Shown piece by piece: positions 17,843 to 27,278 of a stretch of DNA of 64,000 nt. The notes beneath the pieces are model-generated. The model searched no databases. It saw only the letters and a list, made by a program, of their open reading frames with translations, and was not told where the DNA came from. The position numbers and the translations under genes were made by a program. Position 1 is the stretch's first letter. Every line of letters begins with the position of its first letter. Source of the stretch: Rhodospirillaceae bacterium (GTDB taxonomy: Bacteria > Pseudomonadota > Alphaproteobacteria > Rhodospirillales > Rhodospirillaceae). The stretch is from NCBI GenBank assembly GCA_947476695.1, contig CANJRD010000005.1, positions 149,856-213,855 of the forward strand, written 5' to 3'.

Positions 17843-18889
17843 ATGCGCGCTTTGTTACTCGCCGCGGCGGCGACCGCCGGCGTTCTGCTTGCGAGCTGCA
17901 CACCGAAAACACATCAGCTCGCCGCCTGCACGCCGGGCGACAATGTCCTCTGCGACATCAATGGCCCCGAAGATATCGAGATCATCCCCGGCAGCCGCTG
18001 GCTGATGACAACCGGCAAACACGGCGACGCACGCCTGGTGCTGTTTGATCCAAAGACGCGCGAGATCAAGCCGCTGCTGGTCGGCAAACCGACACCGACG
18101 GAGACGGAAAATTTCCCGCGCTGCGGGGCACCACCCGATCAGATCGGCACCGGTTCGTTCCACCTCAGCAACCGCGACGACGGCACGTTCCGCCTGCTGG
18201 TGAACAATCGTGGACGAATCGAGCGCTACAGCATGGCCGTCAACGGCGACGATTTCACGATAGGTTGGGAAGGCTGTGTAAAGACGCCCGATGAGTTGTC
18301 GCCGAACGATCTCGCCGCCCTGGGTGACGATGGCATCGTCATCAGCCACACCTACGATCGTCCGCGCACGTTCTGGACCGATGTGCAGCTGTTCTTCGGC
18401 CGCGAGATCGGCGGCGCCTTCCGCTGGACGAAGACCGACGGCTGGTCGCGCATTCCGAACAGCCAGGCTGCGTTCGCGAATGGCATGCAGGTCGACCAAA
18501 AGACGCAGCGCATCTACATCGCCTCGATGTACAACCAGCGCATCATCGCCATAAACGCCGACGGCTCAAATCGCCAGGTCAGCGAGAAAGTGCCGCAGCA
18601 GAACGATAACTTGTCGTGGACCGAAGACGGCAAGCTGATCGGTGTCGGCAACACCAGCCTGCCGATCATCGGCACGCGCTTGTGTCGCGATCTGAACGGG
18701 CCGCCCTGCACGTTCCCGTTCGCCGTCATCGAGATGGACCCCAAGACGCTGGCCTTCAAGACGATCTATCGCATGGACGACGAGACCATCCCGGGCGCCT
18801 CCATCGCCGTGCTGAAGGACGGCACGATCTATCTGGGCAGCACCTGGGGCGATCGGATCACGATGGTGAAGCCGATCGCGACGAAATAG
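17843..18889 (+). CDS. SMP-30/NHL-like beta-propeller lipoprotein
   Basis: 348 residues from ATG 17843, with GGGAGA upstream. The N-terminus MRALLLAAAATAGVLLASC is a lipoprotein signal with lipobox L-A-S-C. The rest has propeller-like strands: DIEIIPGSRWLMTTG, LVLFDPKTREI, FANGMQVDQKTQRIYIAS and IAVLKDGTIYLGSTWGDRI. This pattern fits SMP-30/gluconolactonase or strictosidine-synthase-like proteins, but no catalytic metal ligands can be assigned with confidence. It is divergent from the heme-propeller gene and shares its control region. Confidence 0.8.
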   Translation: MRALLLAAAATAGVLLASCTPKTHQLAACTPGDNVLCDINGPEDIEIIPGSRWLMTTGKHGDARLVLFDPKTREIKPLLVGKPTPTETENFPRCGAPPDQIGTGSFHLSNRDDGTFRLLVNNRGRIERYSMAVNGDDFTIGWEGCVKTPDELSPNDLAALGDDGIVISHTYDRPRTFWTDVQLFFGREIGGAFRWTKTDGWSRIPNSQAAFANGMQVDQKTQRIYIASMYNQRIIAINADGSNRQVSEKVPQQNDNLSWTEDGKLIGVGNTSLPIIGTRLCRDLNGPPCTFPFAVIEMDPKTLAFKTIYRMDDETIPGASIAVLKDGTIYLGSTWGDRITMVKPIATK

Positions 18890-18893
18890 TCGC

Positions 18894-19403
18894 TTATCCG
18901 GCTGCGCCGACCACTGTCGGCGTGGGCCGGAAGGCGCGCATCGCGCGGACCCCCAGATACACGAAGGCGACCAGCAGCACGGCTTGCGCCACCGCGAACG
19001 GTGGCTCGGAACCTTGCGGCGCGAGCTCATGCAACGCTGGGACCTTCAAGAAGGCCTGCACCACCGTCACGAAGGCGTTGAAGTAGAACAGCACCAGCGT
19101 GCCGATCACATAGACCGCGCGCAGGCGGCCACTCTTCTTCACCGCGAGATAAGCGGGCACCGTGGCCACGAAAATCAGCAGCGATAAGCCGCCGACGACA
19201 TGCGGCGGCAGCACCGCCTGCGCCGGAAACATGAAGCCGGTCGCACTCACCAGAAACGATGTCGCCAAGAAGCTCCACGTCCACAGCGGTATGTCGCTGT
19301 TCTGAAGAATTTTCACCGTGACGATCACGCCCGCGAGCAAGGCCGCGAAACTTATGAGTACGTGTAATGTCGTGAAGGCAGACAAGGACATGCCGATGAC
19401 CAT
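18894..19403 (-). CDS. Membrane protein of unknown function
   Basis: 169 residues from ATG 19403, which is preceded by GGGGAGAG; a longer frame extends upstream but lacks a ribosome site. About five hydrophobic helices fill the protein. Loops are short, with GFMFPAQAVLPPHVVGG between helices 2 and 3. No family recognised. It is convergent with the propeller lipoprotein (4 nt between stops) and lies downstream of cassette A. Confidence 0.7.
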   Translation of the reverse strand: MVIGMSLSAFTTLHVLISFAALLAGVIVTVKILQNSDIPLWTWSFLATSFLVSATGFMFPAQAVLPPHVVGGLSLLIFVATVPAYLAVKKSGRLRAVYVIGTLVLFYFNAFVTVVQAFLKVPALHELAPQGSEPPFAVAQAVLLVAFVYLGVRAMRAFRPTPTVVGAAG

Positions 19404-19509
19404 CTCGCTCTCCCCTGTGAGCTTGAGGCCCCTGAGCCTGAGGCAACGTGTCGCGATGTCGAGTATCGGTTGTTTAGGGGCTCGCCCGCAACTGAGCGTT
19501 ACTGCTCTT

Positions 19510-20589
19510 CTAGAACGAACGCCCAATCAAAGATGTCGCCTGGATGACATCCCAGCCGAAATTGCCGGTGCCGCTGGCGAACCGATCACCCTCTATTTCA
19601 CCGGGTCTTTTGTCGCGGGTGTGCATGAAGAGCAACTCGCCGCGATAGGCCCACTGGGGCTGGCCATCGAGACCCTTCATCACCGACCAATTGCCCGAAG
19701 GCTTTGTGCCTTCGGTTGCGGGCACGGGGCGCCAATAGGTATTCAGGCAGTCGGCCAGGCAGAGCGTCTTGCTGATCGCGTTGTAGTTGGGGATTGAATA
19801 CAGCGTCATGCCTTGTGCATCGACGACGATGGGGCCGTAGTCGGACGGCCCGAGCTTGAAGCCGTTCGGCAGTGCCGGTGCGGCTTCGAGCACCAGTGCA
19901 TGCCACTTGCCGTCGCGGCCGTCGGCGTTCACGTCACCCGGTACCGTATCGTCTTGCGACACGTAAACCGGCTGATGGCGATAAGCCCACTGGCTCACGC
20001 CGTCCGCGCGCGCGACCACGGACCAGTCGCCGATGGGATTGGCGATGGCCGGCGCCGCAGCGGGGCGCCAGCCGCGCAAACATGTGTCGGCGCAGAGCTT
20101 CGCGCTTGAGTCCTTCTCGCCGTCGCGGACGTACAACGTCGCACCGCCGGACGTCGCCGCGACCCAGCCGCTGAGCGTGCCCTGGTACAGGATGCCCTTC
20201 GGGCGCGGCGCGAGATCGAGCGCCAGACGCCAAACTTCCTGGATGCCGTCGCCCATCGTCGCACCGGGCGCGGGATCGCGGCTGTAGGTGTAAAGCGGCC
20301 GACCTTTGAAGGCCCATTGGCGCGCACCGTCGGGACGCGTGACGAGAGTCCAATCGCCCGCCGGCGCCGCCGTCTCGCCCGCGATCAGCGGCGGCCATGT
20401 CTGGGCGCAGCGGTCGATGCAAAGGCTCTGGCCGTCGTTGTCTTTGGCATAGGTGTAGAGGCTCTTGCCCTTCGCATCCGTATAGCGTGCGCCGAGGCCC
20501 GTTTCCCGCACGGTGACATCCGCCGGCGGCGCGGCTTGCGCAGCGGCGGCAAGAAGCGAAACGGCGACAAGGACGGCGCGGCTGAGCAT
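19510..20589 (-). CDS. Cassette A: secreted triple Lipoprotein_15 repeat protein
   Basis: 359 residues from ATG 20589, two nt after the stop of the DUF1552 gene. Signal peptide MLSRAVLVAVSLLAAAAQA. Three repeats follow: repeat 1 has LYTYAKDND, CIDRC, QTWPPL and QWAFKGRPLYTY; repeat 2 has CADTC, GWRP and QWAYRHQPVYV; repeat 3 has CLADC, YWRPV and QWAYRGELLF. The Y-x-[FWY]-x-x-D signature is clear in repeat 1 and worn in repeats 2 and 3. Each repeat keeps one C-x3-C pair, possibly a disulfide. Last gene of cassette A. Confidence 0.88.
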   Translation of the reverse strand: MLSRAVLVAVSLLAAAAQAAPPADVTVRETGLGARYTDAKGKSLYTYAKDNDGQSLCIDRCAQTWPPLIAGETAAPAGDWTLVTRPDGARQWAFKGRPLYTYSRDPAPGATMGDGIQEVWRLALDLAPRPKGILYQGTLSGWVAATSGGATLYVRDGEKDSSAKLCADTCLRGWRPAAAPAIANPIGDWSVVARADGVSQWAYRHQPVYVSQDDTVPGDVNADGRDGKWHALVLEAAPALPNGFKLGPSDYGPIVVDAQGMTLYSIPNYNAISKTLCLADCLNTYWRPVPATEGTKPSGNWSVMKGLDGQPQWAYRGELLFMHTRDKRPGEIEGDRFASGTGNFGWDVIQATSLIGRSF

Positions 20590-20591
20590 CG

Positions 20592-21941
20592 TTAGGCCAT
20601 CACTTCGGTGATGGGATTCGCGGTCTGCATCGAGTTGGAGCCCCAAGTCTCGATCGGCACTTCCATCGCGCGCATGGCGGTCAGCCCGACGCGGGTGATG
20701 ACGTCGCCATTGCCGGCGATATGCATGCCAGTCTTCATGCGTCCACCGGCGCGGCCGACCGTCATGATCGGCACCGCGTCCAGCGCATGCAGGCGTGCGT
20801 AGTTGGTGTCGGTGTTGGCGAAGATCAGCGTGTTGTCGAGCAACGTGCCGTCGCCTTCCTTGATGCCTTTGAATGCCGCGATGAAGTCGGCCATCGCTTC
20901 CATGCTGCGGATATTGAACCATGCGACCGCCGACTGATAGCCGAGCTTCGGGTCGGTCGGCTCCTCATGCGTCAGCGAGTGGTGGATGAACGTCTCGCCG
21001 CGCCGATGCAGGCGGGAGAGCGATTGCGAATACAGCATGTTGAACACGCGGGTCTGGTCGCAGGCCACGGCCATTGCCAGCATCTCGGTCATGATCTTGT
21101 GGTTGACGAGCACGGTTTCGACTTCATCGCCGAGCTTGGTTTCCTCCGGCGCCTTGGCGACTTTGCAGGAGGCCAATGGCTCGGGCTTCTGGAGTTGAAG
21201 ATTGATCTGGTGTTCGACCTGGCGGATCGATGTGAAGTACTCGTCCAGCCGTGCTCTATCGGCGGCGCCGATCTTCTTCTGGTATTCCTTCATCTGATCG
21301 CCGACGAAGGACAGCACGCTCTGGCGCGCGAGCATGGCCGGATCGGGCTTGAACTCACCGCCGTTGGGATCGACATAGCCCGGCCCGAACAGGCGCGCAT
21401 AAAGGCTGACCGGCGAGACCTCGCCCGCGTTCTGGCTGCCGCTGTTGCGATAGCTGTAGCTGTCCTTCGGGTCGCCGGTGCTCGACACATCGAGCGAGCG
21501 GAAGCGCGTCTTGCCGCCGATCACGTCGGCAACCAGCACGTCCAGGGTGGGTGCGGAAATCTCACCGCCGTTGATCGGCGCGGTGCCCGTACGGCAGCCG
21601 ACCCAGCCGCTGAAGTGCACATGCAGCTTGCGGCCATCGAGCGGCGTGTTGAAACCGCTGAAATAGTTGATGTCCTTCTTGTAGGGCACCAACGGCTGCG
21701 CTTCTTCGAGGAACTCGAAGTCATGATTGGCGAGCGATTTCAGCTCGCGACCGGGATTGAAGCCAAGGCCCCAAAACCACGTCCCGAACCGCACCGGCAA
21801 GGGCGCGCCGGCGGCCAGCGCGGTGCCGCTTTCGTTCAGCACGCAGTCGAGAAACGGCAACGCGACAGCAACCGCCGTGCCCTTGAACAAGCCGCGCAAG
21901 GCGGCGCGGCGTCCCATTGTCTTGCGGATCAGAAAGGTCAT
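20592..21941 (-). CDS. Cassette A: Tat-exported DUF1552 protein
   Basis: 449 residues. A twin-arginine signal (MGRRAALRGLFKG then a hydrophobic core, VALPFLDCVL) predicts folded export. Family landmarks: VRFGTWFWGLGFNPG, a central helical segment (DRARLDEYFTSIRQVEHQINLQLQKPEPL), CDQTRVFNMLYSQSLS, HHSLTHEEPTDPKLGYQ, and NTLIFANTDTNYA near the C-terminus. DUF1552 proteins occur in planctomycetes and some proteobacteria beside DUF1592 genes; their function is unknown. It overlaps the DUF1592 gene by 4 bp (21938-21941). Confidence 0.93.
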   Translation of the reverse strand: MTFLIRKTMGRRAALRGLFKGTAVAVALPFLDCVLNESGTALAAGAPLPVRFGTWFWGLGFNPGRELKSLANHDFEFLEEAQPLVPYKKDINYFSGFNTPLDGRKLHVHFSGWVGCRTGTAPINGGEISAPTLDVLVADVIGGKTRFRSLDVSSTGDPKDSYSYRNSGSQNAGEVSPVSLYARLFGPGYVDPNGGEFKPDPAMLARQSVLSFVGDQMKEYQKKIGAADRARLDEYFTSIRQVEHQINLQLQKPEPLASCKVAKAPEETKLGDEVETVLVNHKIMTEMLAMAVACDQTRVFNMLYSQSLSRLHRRGETFIHHSLTHEEPTDPKLGYQSAVAWFNIRSMEAMADFIAAFKGIKEGDGTLLDNTLIFANTDTNYARLHALDAVPIMTVGRAGGRMKTGMHIAGNGDVITRVGLTAMRAMEVPIETWGSNSMQTANPITEVMA

Positions 21942-23578
21942 GACCGCTCCTTCGCGGCATCGGCCGCAGCTTGCGGTCTCGTGGCCGGCGATCCCGGTCC
22001 GACGGCATAAAGGCCATCGCTGGTGGCGATATCCTTCAACAGTTCCTTCAAGCGATAGCCGTTATCGGCGAAGCGCTTGTGCAAATAGTCGACGTACTGA
22101 CGCTCGTCGCGCGCCGGCGCACGCCCAGCGGCATAGGCAAAGGCGCGGCTGACGACGCATTGCGTGGCCGACGTGTTGTCGTGCAGCGCCTTGCCGAGCT
22201 GGATCGGATTCTGGAACGCGACACCGTCAAGCTCGCCGCTGGGATCGATCGTCACGCCATTCTCCACGGTCCGGAACTGGCCGGCGCCGTCGAAGTTCTC
22301 CAGCGACAGGCCGATAGGGTCCATCAGCTTATGGCAACCGGCGCAGCTGGGGTCCGAGGAATGCGCGCTGACGCGTTGGCGTGCGGTCTTGAAGTCCGGG
22401 TTGGCGCTGTCGGAGACCAGGGTGAAATCGACGTTGGCCGGCGGGTCCGGCACTTTCTGACACAGCAGAAGTTCACGCACGGCTTTGCCGCGCAGGGTGA
22501 CGGAGCTGCGGCCCGGATGTGAATTCAGCGCCAGGAGGCTGGCGTAGCTTTGGATGCCGACGTGCGGGTCGTTCTCCGGGAACGTGTACGGCACCCAGCC
22601 GAGGCTCTTCTGCACCGGCACTTCGTAGATCACGCCCAGCGTGCGCGTCAGGAAGGTCTGGCGCGTGGTGAACAGGTCGCGGTAGTTGCCGTCGCGGGTA
22701 AGCATAAGGTCGACAATCGTGCGCAGGGTTTGCTCGCTGGCGTCGAACGAAGCCGCCATTCCGAAGGCCGGATAGATGACCGGATCCTTCTGGAGCGTTG
22801 CCGCGCCCTCCAGCATCAGCATGTCGGAGAACAGCGCGCGGACACCAGCTTCGACGCGCGGCGATTGCAGCATGCGCTCGGCCTGCTTCGTGAGGCCGGC
22901 GTGCGAGGCGAGCTCGCCCTTCTCCGCCGCTGTCAGCAAGGCGTCATCCGGACCGGCGTTCCACAGGAAGAACGACAGCCGCGAAGCCTTGCTGTAGTCC
23001 GTCATGCGCTGCGCACCGGACTTATCCGTCTCGATGACATCGCCGATCAGCAGAAAATCAGGCGCGACCAGCATCGCCGAGACACCAGCCGCGAGGCCGT
23101 CATCGAACGTGCCGGCTTTCGCGACCTGGCTGGTGAGCGCGACAAGATGATCGCGCTCCGCATCCGTCAGCGGACGCCGATACAACAGGCGACCGGTTTT
23201 GGCGTAGAACGCGCGGGCGCATGCCTCGTCCACGGCGCCTTGCGCGGGTGCGCAGGGTACGAGCATGGGACGGTTGTCGGCGTTGACCACCTGGGCCGCG
23301 ACAAAGCGCGCGAGCTTCTCATAGCGCTCGAATGCCGATGGCGTGACCGCGACCCGGCCCGAGCCGACAGCCATCAGGCCATCGGTGCGGGGGATCGGCG
23401 CAAAGGCGCCGGCGATCTGGATATCAGGTCCGAACACATCGGCGACGATATTGCGGTATTGCGCCTCGCTCAGCTGACGGAAGCCGGCCGGGGCGCCGGC
23501 GGTCTTAGGCTCGCCGGGGCCGCAGCCGATGAGCGCGACGGAGATCGCGACGATGCTGACGAGGTGACGCAGCATCAT
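21938..23578 (-). CDS. Cassette A: DUF1592-type heme lipoprotein
   Basis: 546 residues. Lipoprotein signal with lipobox I-G-C (MMLRHLVSIVAISVALIGC). Segments match the planctomycete-type set: DUF1587 (RQLSEAQYRNIVADVFG), DUF1595 (FYAKTGRLLYRRPLTDAE), DUF1592 (SRLSFFLWNAGPDDALLTA), DUF1588 with one heme c site CAGCH near nt 22330-22347 and LMDPIGLSLENFDGAGQFR, and DUF1585 at the end. The heme site implies electron transfer outside the cytoplasm. Start and stop codons overlap both neighbours by 4 bp, so translation is probably coupled. Confidence 0.93.
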   Translation of the reverse strand: MMLRHLVSIVAISVALIGCGPGEPKTAGAPAGFRQLSEAQYRNIVADVFGPDIQIAGAFAPIPRTDGLMAVGSGRVAVTPSAFERYEKLARFVAAQVVNADNRPMLVPCAPAQGAVDEACARAFYAKTGRLLYRRPLTDAERDHLVALTSQVAKAGTFDDGLAAGVSAMLVAPDFLLIGDVIETDKSGAQRMTDYSKASRLSFFLWNAGPDDALLTAAEKGELASHAGLTKQAERMLQSPRVEAGVRALFSDMLMLEGAATLQKDPVIYPAFGMAASFDASEQTLRTIVDLMLTRDGNYRDLFTTRQTFLTRTLGVIYEVPVQKSLGWVPYTFPENDPHVGIQSYASLLALNSHPGRSSVTLRGKAVRELLLCQKVPDPPANVDFTLVSDSANPDFKTARQRVSAHSSDPSCAGCHKLMDPIGLSLENFDGAGQFRTVENGVTIDPSGELDGVAFQNPIQLGKALHDNTSATQCVVSRAFAYAAGRAPARDERQYVDYLHKRFADNGYRLKELLKDIATSDGLYAVGPGSPATRPQAAADAAKERS

Positions 23579-24747
23579 TTCGCCGCCAATCGCGTGGGGC
23601 TGTCATTCGCAGCGACGCGGTTCGGCTTGTCGGGATGAATCACAAAAGCCGGCAGTGCCTCGATGGTCATCGCCGTCGACAACGCCGTGCATTCGCCGGT
23701 TTGCGGATCGGGATAGCCGTCGCGCAGTTCCTTTGCGGCAACGTAGACCTGCGGGCAGGACCATTGATTGGAGACGAGCAGAAATTCGATCTTCTGGAAA
23801 TAGTCCCACCACTTGGCGAAGTCGTAGTAGCCGCCCATCAGGCCGTTTGCCGGCTTACCTTCCCTCGGCAGCGTCAGGTTCAGCCGCATGTCTTTCAACG
23901 GGATGTCGCCGGTGTAGTTGTTGCCGTACATCGGCAGGCGCACGTCGGCCGCATCCGTCGCAAGTACGCCGTCGACAATCTTGCCGCGCGCCTTGGTGCC
24001 ATAGATCGGGTTGTCGTTGATGCGATAGCTGGCGTTGGCGAGAATCTTGCCGGTGCTGTCCTTGGGCAACGTGTCGATGGACCCGTAGAACGCAACCTGG
24101 ACCGCGTCGTCGTTCTTTGCGTCGTCGACGTCGCTGATCTCGATCAGGATCGTGCCCTTGCCGCTGTCCTGGCGTTCCTGGTTCGGATGGCCTTCGAGAT
24201 AGGCGTCGTTGCGCATACCGAGGATGCAGCCAAGCAGGCGATACAGCTGGTTGTCGACCTTCACGCCTTCGGGGCTGGTGAACTTGTCGTGCTTGCAGCT
24301 TTTGGGCGTCGCGCGGCCATCGTCAGTGCCGTCGAGATTGAAGCCGTAGCCGGTCTTGCCGCGCACGATGCGCATCGGCGGGTCTTTCACCACCTCCGGA
24401 TTCCAGCACACATCCTCGCCTTTCGGCCCCCGCACCACGGCCTGCGTCTTCCGCTCGCCGTCGACCGGCTGCACCGCACCGCCGGCCGTGGCCTTGATGC
24501 GCTGGGCCTGCGGCAGGTTCTTGATCCACAGTTCGTCATTGCCGAGGGCAGCGCCTTCCGGGCACTCCTCCCAATGCGGCGTGTTGTACTTCGCGCTGAA
24601 CCACGAGGTGACGACGAGGCCGATGGTGCGTTTGGGCGCGGACGCGGAAATCGCCGAGGACGACAGCCCGGCACCCATACCGATGGCGCACGTCGCAATC
24701 AAAACAGACCGGAGATGTATGTTCATGGCAGCGTCCTTGAACTTCAT
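23575..24747 (-). CDS. Cassette A: six-cysteine NLDGT-family secreted protein
   Basis: 390 residues if started at ATG 24747, which overlaps the CHRD stop by 4 bp; ATG 24726, with AAGGA 7 nt upstream, is a good alternative and begins a standard signal peptide. I know no named family. The five relatives in this window share six cysteines (ECPEG, VCWNP, KSCKH, LGC, SCPQVY, ECTA) and the block NLDGTxDGxATxxxC, which looks like an acidic metal-binding loop. Other shared blocks are GYYDFAKWWDY and DGYPDPQTGECTA. The even cysteine number suggests three disulfides. Function unknown. Confidence 0.88.
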   Translation of the reverse strand: MKFKDAAMNIHLRSVLIATCAIGMGAGLSSSAISASAPKRTIGLVVTSWFSAKYNTPHWEECPEGAALGNDELWIKNLPQAQRIKATAGGAVQPVDGERKTQAVVRGPKGEDVCWNPEVVKDPPMRIVRGKTGYGFNLDGTDDGRATPKSCKHDKFTSPEGVKVDNQLYRLLGCILGMRNDAYLEGHPNQERQDSGKGTILIEISDVDDAKNDDAVQVAFYGSIDTLPKDSTGKILANASYRINDNPIYGTKARGKIVDGVLATDAADVRLPMYGNNYTGDIPLKDMRLNLTLPREGKPANGLMGGYYDFAKWWDYFQKIEFLLVSNQWSCPQVYVAAKELRDGYPDPQTGECTALSTAMTIEALPAFVIHPDKPNRVAANDSPTRLAAK

Positions 24748-25184
24748 TCCACCGCGGTGCCCTGGATCTGGCCCCGGATCTCACCGTTCGGATAACGCTG
24801 GGTCTTGAGATTAACATAGGCCCAGGTCGTGATCATGTATTGAACCAGCGCCTCGTCGATCACCGCCTCGCCCTGCAAGGGCATGCGGATGCCGCGCGGC
24901 GCCAGATCGACCAGCGGCAGCGCGTTGGTGAACAACTGTCCGGGACCGTTGAGACTGATGCCGACGGGCGGCGACGACAGGTCGCGCCAGGTGATGTCCC
25001 ACCGCAGTTTCAGCGTCGCCAGCTCCAGCGTCAGTTTCGCCTCGCCGCGCGCCTTGCTCTCGACCGGGGTCGTGACGTCTTCGGGCACCATCTGGGCGAC
25101 GAACAGCCGCCGCTCGGCCGCGCGGACGAGGCCGGCAGGCGCAACCGTCAGAGCTGCCGCAGAAAGGAACACGCGCCGCCGCAT
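24744..25184 (-). CDS. Cassette A: CHRD-domain secreted protein
   Basis: 146 residues from ATG 25184, starting MRRRVFLSAAALTVAPAG, a signal peptide with a Tat-like RRR; a TTG at 25208 would add eight residues but lacks a ribosome site. The body matches the CHRD fold: GEAKLTLELATLKLRWDITWRD, an NGPGQ loop, AVIDEALVQYMITTWAYVNLKT and YPNGEIRGQI. CHRD domains were named from chordin and also occur in bacterial secreted proteins without a known role. Here it is the first gene of cassette A, whereas in B and D it comes after the Lipoprotein_15 gene. Confidence 0.85.
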   Translation of the reverse strand: MRRRVFLSAAALTVAPAGLVRAAERRLFVAQMVPEDVTTPVESKARGEAKLTLELATLKLRWDITWRDLSSPPVGISLNGPGQLFTNALPLVDLAPRGIRMPLQGEAVIDEALVQYMITTWAYVNLKTQRYPNGEIRGQIQGTAVE

Positions 25185-25460
25185 GGGGACCAACAGGCTC
25201 TCTCGCAAGGGAAATTCGGCCTAATTCCGAGGCTATCGAATTGACCGCGTTCGGCAACCGCGAAAGGACAGCCGCTCATTATGCCGTTCTTTTATACCGA
25301 GCGCGGCAATGCACCGTCCCATGCCCAAGGAACATCACAACATGCACAGGTTGTTTCCGGTGATCCGATCCGCGCATCAGCGCAATTCGGCGCACCCAAA
25401 TCGCTGTCGGGTTGCTAAACTCGCGTACCGCCTTGTTTGTTTTTCATTGTGCCCCCTCTC

Positions 25461-27278
25461 ATGCGCCTTCTCGCCCTACTCGCATCGGTCGTACTTGCCG
25501 GGCCGTTAGCGTCTGCCGCGACGACGCCGCGCCAGCCGCAAAGCATTGGCCTGCTGACGGTCTCGATCCGCACCGCCGGCGTGGAGACGCCGCATATGGA
25601 CGAGTGCCCCGAGGGCGTGGCCGTCGGCAATGACGAGATCTGGTGGAAAGCGCTGAACCCGCGCGACCGCGACCGCTTGACCGACGGCGGGGCGAAAGGC
25701 GCGGATGCGCGCCGGCTGATCGCGGAAAAGCGCGGCCCCAAGGGCGAGGACGTGTGCTGGAATCCGACCGTGGTGCGCGATCCGCCGATGCGCGTCCTGC
25801 GCGGGGCGCGCTCCGAGGGGCTCAATCTGGACGGCACGCTTGACGGTCGCGCGACCGAGAAAACCTGCGCGCATCAGAAGTTCACCTCGCCCAGCGGCGA
25901 AGCCGGCATCGACAACCAGATGCGCCGGCTGGTCGGTTGCATCTATGGCTGGCGCAAGAACGGCTATATCGAGATCACCTCGGATACCGAGAAGCGCGAC
26001 TCATCCCAAGGCGTGCTGATGATAAAGATCGATGGCGTGACCTCGCTTGAGGACTCGCCCGATGTGACGGTGCGCTTCTTCCGCTCAGCCGACTCACTGC
26101 CGAAGGATTTCGGCGGGTCCATCCTGCCGTTCAAGAGCTATCGCATCGACGGCAACCCTCGTTACGGCGCCACGGCGCACGGCCGCATCAAGAACGGTGT
26201 GCTGACGACGAACCCCATCGACGTCGTCATGCCGTTCTACGGCAATCGCGTCGAGACGGAGTGGTTCATCCGCGACCTGCGCCTGAACCTCAAGCTCGGC
26301 GCCAACGACGCCAGCGGCACCATCGCCGGCTATCACGACCTGAACAACTGGTGGGACTACGTGCGCAAGATGGGTTACCTCATCGAAACGGCGCAGTTCA
26401 GTTGCCCCGCGCTTTACCAAGCCGCGTTGACGCTTGCCGACGGCAATCGCGATCCGAAGACCGGCAACTGCACATCATTGTCGGTGGCCTACGACATCAA
26501 GGCGGTACGCGCTTTCGTGGTGGAGAGCCCACCGCCGATCCTGCTGCCGCAAGCGGACGAAGGCGCCGCCGTCGATCTGTCGACATTGCCGTTCGGCATC
26601 ACGCAGCAAGCGACGGGCGTGGGCACGGTTCTGGCCGATACCGCCGGCCGGACGCTTTATGTGCCGACGGCAAAGAGTTGCACGGGTAAATGCCTGGCGC
26701 ATTTCACAGCCCTGCCCGCACCCTGGATCGCGCAATCAGGCGCGCAGTGGACGACGACCCTGATGCAGGACCTTGGCCGTCAGTGGTTGTTTGCCGGCAA
26801 GCCGGTCTACACCTGCGCGGACGATAATCGCCCGGGCGATGCGCATTGCCTGCGTGACGGTTGGACCACGCTGATCGTGAAGGCGCGCAATGCGTTGCCG
26901 GACTTCATCACCGTGCAGCGGTCGGAACTGGGGCCGATCATTGCCGACCGCCAGGGCCGCACGCTTTACAAGCTGATCGGCGATCTGACGACATTCAAGA
27001 AAGAGATTTGCGACGAGGCCTGCTTCAAAGAGAAGTGGCATCCGGTGAAGATCGAGGCAGCCCTGCCGCATGAAGGGCTCATCGGCACAATGCAGCTGGA
27101 CGGCCAGACCGTCGCGTCGTTCCAGGGCAAGCCGCTGTACCTGTTCGCCGACGATCCGGGGCCGAACGCGATTGCCGGCCATCGCTTCGGCGGCGCCAGC
27201 GTCAGCGCGAAAAATTGGTTCTCCGCCGTGCGGGTCGACGAAGCGACGGAGCCGCCCGTGAAAAGCGCGAAGAACTAG
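25461..27278 (+). CDS. Fusion of six-cysteine NLDGT-family protein and two Lipoprotein_15 repeats
   Basis: 605 residues from ATG 25461 (signal peptide MRLLALLASVVLAGPLASA). No clear ribosome site precedes the ATG (CCCCCTCTC), so the start is inferred from the signal peptide. Residues about 25-365 carry the six-cysteine family blocks (DECPEG, VCWNP, NLDGTLDGRATEKTC, YHDLNNWWDYVRK, SCPALY, NCTS). Residues about 380-600 carry two degenerate Lipoprotein_15 repeats (LYVPTAKSCTGKC...QWLFAGKPVYTC and LYKLIGDL...CDEAC...SFQGKPLYLF). In the cassettes these two parts are separate genes, so the fusion suggests they work together. Its stop overlaps the stop of the convergent LysR gene. Confidence 0.9.
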   Translation: MRLLALLASVVLAGPLASAATTPRQPQSIGLLTVSIRTAGVETPHMDECPEGVAVGNDEIWWKALNPRDRDRLTDGGAKGADARRLIAEKRGPKGEDVCWNPTVVRDPPMRVLRGARSEGLNLDGTLDGRATEKTCAHQKFTSPSGEAGIDNQMRRLVGCIYGWRKNGYIEITSDTEKRDSSQGVLMIKIDGVTSLEDSPDVTVRFFRSADSLPKDFGGSILPFKSYRIDGNPRYGATAHGRIKNGVLTTNPIDVVMPFYGNRVETEWFIRDLRLNLKLGANDASGTIAGYHDLNNWWDYVRKMGYLIETAQFSCPALYQAALTLADGNRDPKTGNCTSLSVAYDIKAVRAFVVESPPPILLPQADEGAAVDLSTLPFGITQQATGVGTVLADTAGRTLYVPTAKSCTGKCLAHFTALPAPWIAQSGAQWTTTLMQDLGRQWLFAGKPVYTCADDNRPGDAHCLRDGWTTLIVKARNALPDFITVQRSELGPIIADRQGRTLYKLIGDLTTFKKEICDEACFKEKWHPVKIEAALPHEGLIGTMQLDGQTVASFQGKPLYLFADDPGPNAIAGHRFGGASVSAKNWFSAVRVDEATEPPVKSAKN

